Positions 42,432 through 49,305 of a stretch of DNA of 64,000 bases are shown piece after piece (positions within the stretch are counted from its first letter, which is position 1; every line of letters begins with the position of its first letter). The DNA is from Cryptoclostridium sp036644995 (GTDB taxonomy: Bacteria; Bacillota; Dehalobacteriia; UBA7702): contig JAVXOZ010000002.1 in NCBI GenBank assembly GCA_036644995.1, positions 1 through 64,000 on the forward strand, given 5' to 3'. The notes under the pieces are model-generated. The model was given only the letters and a program-made list of their open reading frames with translations. It was not told the DNA's origin and ran no database searches. The translations under genes were made by a program, and so were the position numbers.

Positions 42432-43580
42432 ATGAAATTACAAGAGTACTTTTTGTTGCCCGGCCCTACCAATGTGCCAAATAACGTTTTAAGATCTATG
42501 GCAGCACCGATGATAAACCACCGTGGCCCTGAGTTTAAAGAAATACTTAACAATGTTACGGAACAAGTGAAAAAAGTATTCAAAACCAAAGCTAAGGTTT
42601 TTTCTCTTACCACTTCGGGTACGGGTGGATTAGAAGCGGCGGTGGTTAATTTTATTAACCCTAAGGATAAAGTTTTGATTGCCTCTATCGGCAATTTTGG
42701 AGAACGTTTTTGCAAAATTGCCAAAGAATATAATGCCGATGTTGAATTTATTGATTTTGGTTGGGGCAATGCCATTGACCCCAATGTGATAAAAGAAAGA
42801 TTGGCAAAAGACACAAATCATGAAATAAAAGCAATTTTATGCCAGCATAATGAAACATCCACCGCCATTGTAAACCCCATAAAAGAAGTGGCGGCGGCAA
42901 GATGTGGGCATCCTGCACTTTTAATTGTGGATACAGTTAGCGGCCTTGGTGCCGCCCCCTTTGATATGGACGGCTGGGGTGTGGATGTGGCAATAGCCGG
43001 CTCTCAAAAAGCCTTTATGTCCCCACCGGGCTTGGCTTTTGTTGCAGCTAATGAAAGAGCCATGGCAGTGGCAGAAACCTGTAAAAATCAGAAATTTTAT
43101 TTTGATTTATTGGCAGCGGATGAAATGCTGAAAAAAGGGCAAACACCTTATACCCCTGCTATATCTGTGTTTTATGCGGTAAACGAAGCGTTAAAATACA
43201 TTGAAGAAGTTGGGGTGGATGCAGTGGTTGCAGACCATTATAAACACCGTGATTTGGTGCGCACAGGTTTAAAAGCCTTGGGCTTGGAACTTTTAGCACC
43301 CGATGATATTGCCTCTCCGGCGGTGACTTCTGTGGCTTGCCCCAAGGGTATAGACCCCACAAAATTACGTCAAGTGCTACTGGCAAAATACAACGTGGTT
43401 ATAGCAGGCGGACAAGGTAAATTTGCTGGGGATACCTTTAGAATCGGGCATTTAGGTGCTGTTCAAGCCATGGATCTTATAGCGGTGATGGCTGCTTTGG
43501 AACTTACCTTAAAAGAGCTTGGTGCCGATGTGGAAATTGGCAAAGGCGTAAGAGCCATGCAAATGCAGCTGTTAAATTAG
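42432..43580 (+). CDS. Class V aminotransferase (alanine/serine-glyoxylate type)
   Basis: A 382-residue PLP enzyme that begins YFLLPGPTNVPNNVLRSMAA and has NHRGPEF near residue 34. The PLP lysine is in AIAGSQKAFMSPPGLAFV (about 185-202), and DTVSGLGAAPFDMDGWGVD precedes it. The family includes alanine-glyoxylate, serine-glyoxylate, serine-pyruvate and ureidoglycine-glyoxylate aminotransferases; sequence alone does not separate them here. ATG follows GGAGGAATACG. It is distinct from serC at 17847. A terminator follows at about 43678. Confidence 0.92.
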   Translation: MKLQEYFLLPGPTNVPNNVLRSMAAPMINHRGPEFKEILNNVTEQVKKVFKTKAKVFSLTTSGTGGLEAAVVNFINPKDKVLIASIGNFGERFCKIAKEYNADVEFIDFGWGNAIDPNVIKERLAKDTNHEIKAILCQHNETSTAIVNPIKEVAAARCGHPALLIVDTVSGLGAAPFDMDGWGVDVAIAGSQKAFMSPPGLAFVAANERAMAVAETCKNQKFYFDLLAADEMLKKGQTPYTPAISVFYAVNEALKYIEEVGVDAVVADHYKHRDLVRTGLKALGLELLAPDDIASPAVTSVACPKGIDPTKLRQVLLAKYNVVIAGGQGKFAGDTFRIGHLGAVQAMDLIAVMAALELTLKELGADVEIGKGVRAMQMQLLN

Positions 43581-43589
43581 AATGCCCAT

Positions 43590-43680
43590 AATGGCTGATA
43601 TCTACTGAAATTAATCCCCAAATGGCTGATATCTACTGAAAGTAAAACCCTTAAATGGCTGATAATTACTGAAATTAAAA
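43590..43680 (+). repeat. Three tandem copies of a 32-35 bp unit
   Basis: The unit AATGGCTGATATCTACTGAA with AT-rich flanks occurs three times directly after the aminotransferase stop; the third copy reads GATAATTACTGAA. Confidence 0.8.
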
Positions 43681-43736
43681 CCCCTAAAAGTTTGTGTATG
43701 TCAAAGTATATTACACCTTTCGGGGGTTTATTTTTA
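43678..43736 (+). terminator. Terminator after the aminotransferase gene
   Basis: AAACCCC and AAAG (43678-43690) pair with CTTT and GGGGGTTT (43717-43729), with TGT/ACA inside, followed by ATTTTT. Confidence 0.65.
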
Positions 43737-43910
43737 TGAATATACAGGATTTTGCCGTGCTTTGTGTTGTGGATATACAGGCTTTTGCCGTGCTTTGTGT
43801 TGTGGATATATAGGTTTTTTCTGTGTTTGAGGTCGTGAATATACAGACTTTTGCCGTGCTTGGGGTTATGGATTTACAGGCTTTTGCCGTGTTTGAGGTT
43901 GTGGATTTAT
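43736..43910 (+). repeat. 33-bp tandem repeat (11-codon period)
   Basis: Five units of exactly 33 bp with consensus ATATACAGGCTTTTGCCGTG plus 13 more bases. Because 33 is a multiple of three, one frame reads a repeated peptide, D-IQAFAVL-CVV. That frame is broken by a TAG in the third unit, so it is not one protein now. Confidence 0.85.
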
Positions 43911-44152
43911 CGGGAAGATTTAAAAGATTTTATTTTTTATGTTTTGGGGTGAATCGATTAATTTTTTTGATTACCGGGCTTAGTGTTAAAAACTTGGGTT
44001 TTTAGCTCCTTAAAAAACTCCATTGCTTATATATCGGACAAGAAATAAGGGATAAGAAATTTTTGGGGATTTGCCAAGATGGGGCGAAATATGGTAGAAT
44101 AAAATAAATCAAAAAAACCAAAATAAAAATAAGAACCAAAAGGAATAATAAA

Positions 44153-44947
44153 ATGGCAGATAAAAATGAAGTAGCATTGACCCGATTGCTGAAAATAATG
44201 GCAGAATTGAGAAGTGAACATGGCTGCCCTTGGGATAAGGAGCAAGACCATAAATCTTTAAGAAAATATTTAATTGAAGAAGCCTATGAAGTTATAGATG
44301 CCATAGATAAAGAAGATGACGATTCCCTGGTTGAGGAGTTGGGGGATTTGCTTTTACAGGTGGTTTTCCACGCACAGTTAGGGGTGGAAACCAATCGCTT
44401 TACCTTTGCGGATGTTGCCGATGGCATCAGTGAAAAAATGGTGCGTCGCCATCCCCATGTGTTTGGGAACAGCCATTGCGATACTGCAGATGATGTTTTG
44501 GTGCGTTGGGCAGAAATTAAAGATGAAGAAAAAGCAGATAAAGGCAATGTTCAGCGTCGCTTGGATATGCCACGGGTTTTTCCTGCTTTATATCGGGGGC
44601 AAAAAATACAGAAAAAAGCCGCAGAAGTGGGGTTCGATTGGTCTGAATCCGCAGCTGTGAAAGGTAAAATTTTAGAGGAAATGGCAGAATTTGAAGCTGC
44701 TCTCAAAGGTGATGGCAATCCTGAGGAAGAAATGGGGGATTTGCTTTTTTCCGTGGTTAATTGGAGCCGTTTTCACCATATAGATGCCGAAGAAGCCATG
44801 AGTGAAGCAAATGATAAATTTACAAAACGTTTTTATGCCATGGAAGATTTAATTTTGGCAGATGGCAAAAATTTACAGGATATGACCCTATGTGAAATGG
44901 ACGAATATTGGAATAAAATTAAAGGGGAAGAAGATGAGATTAGATAA
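44153..44947 (+). CDS. mazG: Nucleoside triphosphate pyrophosphohydrolase MazG
   Basis: MazG hydrolyses NTPs to NMP and PPi, clearing non-canonical nucleotides. The 264-residue product has two MazG domains: EEAYEVIDAIDKEDDDSLVE with EELGDLLLQVVFH (about 41-68), and a second with EEMAEFEAALKGDGNPEEEM followed by GDLLFSVVNWSRF. HGCPWDKEQDHKSLRKYLIE near the N-terminus is the family signature. ATG follows AAAGGAATAATAAA. The next gene overlaps by 14 nt. The pair corresponds to Bacillus yabN-yabO, though the tetrapyrrole methylase domain fused in Bacillus YabN is absent. Confidence 0.96.
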   Translation: MADKNEVALTRLLKIMAELRSEHGCPWDKEQDHKSLRKYLIEEAYEVIDAIDKEDDDSLVEELGDLLLQVVFHAQLGVETNRFTFADVADGISEKMVRRHPHVFGNSHCDTADDVLVRWAEIKDEEKADKGNVQRRLDMPRVFPALYRGQKIQKKAAEVGFDWSESAAVKGKILEEMAEFEAALKGDGNPEEEMGDLLFSVVNWSRFHHIDAEEAMSEANDKFTKRFYAMEDLILADGKNLQDMTLCEMDEYWNKIKGEEDEIR

Positions 44948-45206
44948 ATACTTAAAAGTTAGCCGCTTAATAAAAAGGCGCACCGTTGCCAAGGATGTTT
45001 GTGAAGCAGGTAGAGTTTTGGTGAATGGACGCCCGGCAAAAGCAGGTCATGAGGTTGCACCCGGAGATGAGGTTAAAATTTCTTTGGGTAGCCGCCGCTT
45101 GAAAATTCAAATTGTGGAGGTTAAAGAAACCGTACGTGCGGATTTGGCATCTACTTTATATGAAGTATTGGAAGATAGTAAAATTGAGGAAGAACCACTT
45201 TTTTAA
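44934..45206 (+). CDS. rqcP: RqcP/Hsp15-type S4 RNA-binding protein
   Basis: ATG 44934 follows AGGGGAAGA and overlaps mazG. The 90-residue protein is essentially one S4 domain: MRLDKYLKVSRLIKRRTVAK, then VCEAGRVLVNGRPAKAGHEV and PGDEVKISLG. In Bacillus the equivalent gene (yabO, rqcP) also follows the mazG homologue; RqcP works with RqcH to add alanine tails to peptides on stalled 50S subunits. The length and the gene order support this assignment over other S4 proteins. Confidence 0.9.
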   Translation: MRLDKYLKVSRLIKRRTVAKDVCEAGRVLVNGRPAKAGHEVAPGDEVKISLGSRRLKIQIVEVKETVRADLASTLYEVLEDSKIEEEPLF

Positions 45207-45324
45207 GCTGAAAATAATTAACAGCTTAAATGTTGATGCCTGAAGTTTGGGAAAATTTAAAATGATTTTGATTTTAATGATTTTAAGTTATTTTCCAAAT
45301 TTTCTTCTGGTTTAGTTAAATTAA

Positions 45325-45364
45325 AAAACAGCTTGTCCCACTTTTTTGGTGGGGCAAGCTGTTT
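45325..45364. terminator. Terminator abutting palindromic copy G1
   Basis: AAACAGCTTG and CCCAC (45325-45341) pair with GTGGG and CAAGCTGTTT (45349-45364). Copy G1 starts 2 bases later. CAAGCTGTTT occurs again at 45643-45652 at the right end of G2, followed by TTATTT. Confidence 0.75.
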
Positions 45365-45365
45365 C

Positions 45366-45490
45366 AGGCTTTGGATAAAGTCTGATATTCGGCAAAATCC
45401 CTTCATCGTGACCGCTTATGTACATTTAAGTACACTGCACGTCCCCGATTCCGTGAGTTTTGCCGAATCTAAGCCTTTCTTCAAAGCCTG
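45366..45490 (+). repeat. Palindromic element, copy G1 (changed ends)
   Basis: The left end is AGGCTTTGGATAAAGTC and the right end CTTTCTTCAAAGCCTG. Compared with other copies, GTTG at one end and CAAC/AAC at the other are both replaced, by TTTG and CAAA, so the terminal pairing is kept. The core is GACCGCTTATGTACATTTAA. Confidence 0.85.
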
Positions 45491-45649
45491 TATTAGGATG
45501 AAGTCTGATATTCGGCAAAATCCCTTCACCGTGACCGCTTATGTACATTTGAGTACATTGCACAGTCGCCGCTCAGGGAGTTTTACCGAATCTAAGCCTT
45601 TCTTCAAAGCCCGGCATCTTGCCAAAAAACTATGTTTTTTGACAAGCTG
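45491..45649 (+). repeat. Palindromic element, copy G2 (left end degraded)
   Basis: Follows G1 in tandem. The left end is reduced (TATTAGGATGAAGTCTGATA); the right end is CTTTCTTCAAAGCCC, with the second stem-loop present. G1 and G2 fill the gap between rqcP and bioD. Confidence 0.85.
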
Positions 45650-45666
45650 TTTTTATTTATATTGGT

Positions 45667-46335
45667 TTAGATATTAAGTTTGAGGATTTGGCATAATTTA
45701 TCTATATTTATAGTGGTGTCCCCCGATGCTACCGTGGCGATAACGGGGATTTTTGATAGTTTTTCAATTAGATTTTTGTTGTCCTCGTGGACTATATTGC
45801 CTTTGGTAAAGTTATTTAAAATAATCCCCGCAATTTTTAGCTTGTGGTTTTTGGCGTATTCCACCGTTAAAACCGTGGAATTTATGGCACCCACTTGGGA
45901 ATTTGCCACTATAACCAAGGGAAAATTTGTAAGGTTTATTATATCCTCTAAAAATATTTTTTCATCATCCCAACCCAAAGGGCAAAGTATGCCGCCGCTG
46001 CCCTCAGCCACTATAAAGGGGTATTTTGCCGCCACTTGGTTGAAAGCTTTTTTAACAACAGCCATCTCCATGGGGTTTTTTTCTATTTTACCTGCTAAAT
46101 GTGGGGATACCGCAGTTTTGTAAATATAGGGTACAAAAAAATCCGTTTCTTCTTTGAGCTTACAGGTTTTTTTGATATAGGATGCGTCGTTTTCCCCATT
46201 TTCATCACCGCTTAAAGCAGCTTTGAAATAGCCGACATTTATGGCTTTTTTTTGCAATTCTCGGATAATTAATGAGGTGATGTAGGTTTTCCCCATTTCT
46301 GTATCCACCGCTGTGATGAATATGCCTTTACTCAT
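45667..46335 (-). CDS. bioD: Dethiobiotin synthetase
   Basis: BioD closes the ureido ring of dethiobiotin from diaminopelargonate, CO2 and ATP. The 222-residue protein has the P-loop variant FITAVDTEMGKTYIT (about 5-19), ALSGDENGENDASY, and AEGSGGILCPLG, where family members bind substrate and Mg. It overlaps bioB by 8 nt as the last gene of the birA-bioY-bioB-bioD operon. bioA, bioF and bioW are not in the window, so either they are elsewhere or an intermediate is imported. Confidence 0.93.
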   Translation of the reverse strand: MSKGIFITAVDTEMGKTYITSLIIRELQKKAINVGYFKAALSGDENGENDASYIKKTCKLKEETDFFVPYIYKTAVSPHLAGKIEKNPMEMAVVKKAFNQVAAKYPFIVAEGSGGILCPLGWDDEKIFLEDIINLTNFPLVIVANSQVGAINSTVLTVEYAKNHKLKIAGIILNNFTKGNIVHEDNKNLIEKLSKIPVIATVASGDTTINIDKLCQILKLNI

Positions 46336-47293
46336 TTGGTTTCACCTCGTAATTTAAGTCTTTTAGCATTGCCATATCTTCAGCTATGGATATCCCTGTG
46401 GTGGTGAGCATATCCCCGGATATGGCACCATTGGCTCCGCTTAAAAAGGCACATCTGCCGTGGTCTTTCAACAGCCCTCTGCCACCTGCAAGCCGAAGAA
46501 CGGCTTGGGGTAAAATAAAGCGAAACAACGCAACAGTGCGGCATATTTCCTTATTTGAAAGTGGGGTATTATGCTCCAAGGGAGTGCCCATAATGGGATT
46601 TAAAATATTAATGGGTACGGATTTTATCCCCAAATCCCTTAATGTAAAAGCCAAATCAAGGCGGTTTTCCATGGTTTCGCCCATGCCGATAATGCCGCCG
46701 CTGCAAATTTCCAAACCTGCTTTTTGCGCCGCTTTTATGGTGGCTATTTTTTCATCGTAAGTGTGGGTGGTGCAAATATTGGGAAAAAAACTGCGAGAAG
46801 TTTCTAAATTATTGTGATAGCGGCTCATTCCGGATTTTTTTAATTTTGAAAAATCTTCATGGCTTAATAGACCCAAAGAGCCGCAAAGATGAATGGGGTT
46901 TTTTGCGGAAATAGCTTTATAACTTTGGCAAAGTGCCTGTATTTCATCGCTATTTAGTATTTTGCCCGATGTTACTATGCCGTACCGCATTAAGGCTTTT
47001 TCTTGATGATATTGGGCATCCTTAAATATTTCCTCTTGGTTTAAAAGGGGATATTCCTGAAAGTTAGCTGTGTGATAACGGGAGGATTGGGCACAAAAAT
47101 GGCAATCTTCGGAGCATTTGCCGCTTTTGGCATTGATGATGGCACAAATATCAAAATTGTTACCGCAAAAGTGCTTTCTTATTTTATCCGCCCCATATGT
47201 GAGTTCCTCCTGTGGCAGTTCTGCCAATGCCATGGCGGTTTTTTTATCTATTTTTTCGTTGTTTAAAACTTGGTTAAGAATTTTTTCTATCAT
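46328..47293 (-). CDS. bioB: Biotin synthase
   Basis: BioB is a radical SAM enzyme that inserts sulfur into dethiobiotin. The 321-residue product has the cluster motif NAKSGKCSEDCHFCAQSSRY (about 55-74; C-x3-C-x2-C). NNLETSRSFFPNICTTHTYD and the RLAGGR segment near the C-terminus are also typical. It overlaps bioY by 4 nt and bioD by 8 nt. Expression should be controlled by BirA through the operator upstream of birA. Confidence 0.97.
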   Translation of the reverse strand: MIEKILNQVLNNEKIDKKTAMALAELPQEELTYGADKIRKHFCGNNFDICAIINAKSGKCSEDCHFCAQSSRYHTANFQEYPLLNQEEIFKDAQYHQEKALMRYGIVTSGKILNSDEIQALCQSYKAISAKNPIHLCGSLGLLSHEDFSKLKKSGMSRYHNNLETSRSFFPNICTTHTYDEKIATIKAAQKAGLEICSGGIIGMGETMENRLDLAFTLRDLGIKSVPINILNPIMGTPLEHNTPLSNKEICRTVALFRFILPQAVLRLAGGRGLLKDHGRCAFLSGANGAISGDMLTTTGISIAEDMAMLKDLNYEVKPNE

Positions 47294-47874
47294 TTATTTG
47301 TATTTATCCTCCCTACATTGAGTTTATCTAATTTTAGACCTGTTAACGCCGCTAATATGCAAAGGAGTAAATCTCCGGGTATATCCAAGGGAAAAGCCGA
47401 AATAACCACAATAAACCAAGGGACTATTTGGTTTAAATATACATTTAAAATGAAATATTTGTAGAGTAAACCCAAGCTGTACGTGGCAATAAATCCCCCC
47501 AAAGCAGCTATTAGATAATGGTAGTATTTTTTATGTTTAAATATTTCGCAAATTTTGCCACAAACAAAGGCAGCCACAATAAAGCCCAAAAGAAAACCGA
47601 AACTGGGTCGTAAAACATAGCCTAAGCCGCCACCTGCAGCGAAAATTGGAATGCCAATGAGTCCCATAATTACATATATTCCCACGGATAGTGCTCCTAA
47701 TTTTGAACCTAAGAGCATACCGCTGAGAATTACAAAAAAGAATTGCAAGGTAAAATAATCTAAATAGGGAACCGGTATTTTAATGAATGCCCCCACAGCA
47801 ATGAGGGCGGTAAAAAGTGCTACGTGGATAATTTTTAGGTTTTTTTGGCGTTGGGTGCTAATCTCTTGGTGCAT
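47290..47874 (-). CDS. bioY: Biotin transporter BioY (ECF S component)
   Basis: BioY binds biotin in the membrane and works with a general ECF module. The 194-residue product has about six membrane helices and the family segments FALFTALIAVGAFIKIPVP-like (near 20-35), LLGSKLGALSVGIYVIMGLI and GYVLRPSFGFLLGFIVAAFV. It overlaps birA by 17 nt and bioB by 4 nt. No EcfA/EcfT is adjacent; it would use a shared module elsewhere, or act alone. Confidence 0.95.
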   Translation of the reverse strand: MHQEISTQRQKNLKIIHVALFTALIAVGAFIKIPVPYLDYFTLQFFFVILSGMLLGSKLGALSVGIYVIMGLIGIPIFAAGGGLGYVLRPSFGFLLGFIVAAFVCGKICEIFKHKKYYHYLIAALGGFIATYSLGLLYKYFILNVYLNQIVPWFIVVISAFPLDIPGDLLLCILAALTGLKLDKLNVGRINTNK

Positions 47875-48847
47875 TGCAGTAATTCTCGCTTCCTAATGTT
47901 ATTTCTCCTGATTGTAGAATTTCTGTGCCTTTACAGGTTTTAACCACCAAATTTCCCTTTTCGTTAATATCCAAAACAGTGGCATGGTGAGTTGTGCCAT
48001 TTTTTTGAAAGGTGATTTCTTTTCCCAAAACCAAGGAACGTTTTTTATAGGCGGCGATTAGGGAATCGGGGTTCAAATTTTCCGTTAAATCAAAAATATT
48101 TGTGGCAATGGTGCCTATTAATTGGTTTCTGGTTAGTTGGGGAATTAAAAGCGAGGTGGCAATGGGCTGTAATTCTGGGGGAAAATCCTGGGCTTGGGTT
48201 TTTAAGTTTATACCAATGCCAATTATCACCGCCTCCAAGGAATTACTTTCAAAATCGCTGATGGCTTCGGTTAAAATGCCCCCGACTTTTTTGCCGTTGA
48301 AAAAAATATCGTTTACCCATTTTATTTGTGGAGAAATATTCGTTGCTTCCTCAATGGCTTGGGATACACCCACCGCCGCTGCCACAGTAAGGAGCAGGGC
48401 TTTATCTAAAGATTCTTGGGGACGCAATATAAGGCTCATATAAATGCCTGTGTCTTTTGGTGAAAAAAAGCTGCGTCCTTGTCTGCCTCTGGCTGCGGTT
48501 TGCTCCATTGCGGAAATAATGGTGTGGTGGGGTGCTTTTTTTAGGGCTAAGTTTTTGGCATAGGTGTTGGTGGAATCTACGGTATCTAAAATTTCTATAT
48601 TTGTGTTTTTATATTTTTCACTCAAAAAATCTCTAATCCCCGTGGTGGTTAAAACATCGCTGTGGCTGCTTAAAACATAGCCTTTGTTGGTGGTGGCGGT
48701 TATGGTGTAGCCTTGGGATTTTAAGGAATTTATGCCTTTCCACACTGCGGCACGGGTAACACCTAATTGGTTTGCCATATCTTGCCCGGATATGGCGGTG
48801 TTTTGATTTTTTTCTAAAATTGATAAAATTTCATTTTTTACAGACAT
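47858..48847 (-). CDS. birA: Biotin-protein ligase and biotin repressor
   Basis: ATG 48847 (MSVKNEILSILEKN) follows GAGGGGGAAAAACC; an in-frame ATG 39 bases upstream lacks a site. The 329-residue protein has an N-terminal winged helix (about 1-65; SGQDMANQLGVTRAAVWKGI), so it is the DNA-binding type. The ligase domain has TAARGRQGRSFFSPKDTGIY (about 118-137) and KWVNDIFFNGKKVGGILTEA. A small C-terminal SH3-like domain follows. It represses its own operon, and a matching operator lies at 48899-48931. Confidence 0.96.
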   Translation of the reverse strand: MSVKNEILSILEKNQNTAISGQDMANQLGVTRAAVWKGINSLKSQGYTITATTNKGYVLSSHSDVLTTTGIRDFLSEKYKNTNIEILDTVDSTNTYAKNLALKKAPHHTIISAMEQTAARGRQGRSFFSPKDTGIYMSLILRPQESLDKALLLTVAAAVGVSQAIEEATNISPQIKWVNDIFFNGKKVGGILTEAISDFESNSLEAVIIGIGINLKTQAQDFPPELQPIATSLLIPQLTRNQLIGTIATNIFDLTENLNPDSLIAAYKKRSLVLGKEITFQKNGTTHHATVLDINEKGNLVVKTCKGTEILQSGEITLGSENYCNAPRD

Positions 48848-48876
48848 GGTTTTTCCCCCTCGGTTTATATTTTTAT

Positions 48877-48905
48877 ATTTTAGCATAATCTCCCATTCTT
48901 GTAAA
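48877..48905 (-). promoter_or_regulatory. birA-bio operon promoter
   Basis: On the minus strand TTTACA (48900-48905), a 17-bp spacer and TAAAAT (48877-48882). The -35 hexamer lies within the nearer half of the BirA operator, so bound BirA would block polymerase. Confidence 0.75.
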
Positions 48906-48931
48906 CCTTTAATTCTTTATATGGTTTACAA
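48899..48931 (-). promoter_or_regulatory. BirA operator
   Basis: TTGTAAACC (48899-48907) and GGTTTACAA (48923-48931) are perfect inverse complements separated by 15 bp, the spacing and type of BirA operators. Confidence 0.9.
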
Positions 48932-48949
48932 TGCGGATAAAAAATAGCG

Positions 48950-49125
48950 TAGCAGATTAACTACTACCCTTAGGCTGTTGATAAAGTCTGATATTCGGCA
49001 AAATTCCTTCCCATCGATTGCTTATCTACATCTAAGTACATAAGCAGCCGCTGTTCAGAGATTTTTACCGAATTTAAGTCTTTCATAACAGCTTGACAAT
49101 CTGAGCATAGCAGATTAACTACTAC
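48950..49125. repeat. 18-bp direct repeats flanking copy H
   Basis: TAGCAGATTAACTACTAC occurs at 48950-48967 before copy H and at 49108-49125 after it. With one mismatch it extends to 22 bp. The uninterrupted target would itself be a hairpin, TAGCGTAG...CTACGCTA. Confidence 0.85.
48972..49103 (+). repeat. Palindromic intergenic element, copy H
   Basis: Left arm AGGCTGTTGATAAAGTC, a diverged core (GCTTATCTACATCTAAGTAC), right arm ending CATAACAGCTTG and tail GACAATCTG. It lies upstream of the birA promoter. The remaining bases to 49305 hold nothing recognisable. Confidence 0.85.
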
Positions 49126-49305
49126 GCTATCAAGTCTAACTTATTAGGTCACTACAATTACAGGGGTGTGGGTAAAGTATGGTGGCTCTAAATTTCCTCG
49201 GGTTGCCACAGCGGTTGACCATAAATAAACGCTTACGTGTATTAAAGCACAGAGCCATGGGGTATTTATGATTTTTTAGGTAAAATGGGTGCCCGTGGCT
49301 AATTA

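Noticed and set aside
43823..44005. 60-residue frame MFEVVNIQTFAVLG
   Set aside because: It is the open remainder of a 33-bp repeat array after a stop; no convincing ribosome binding site.
45333..45677. 114-residue plus-strand frame
   Set aside because: It is a translation of palindromic copies G1 and G2, with the repeat unit visible twice in the peptide; not conserved coding sequence.
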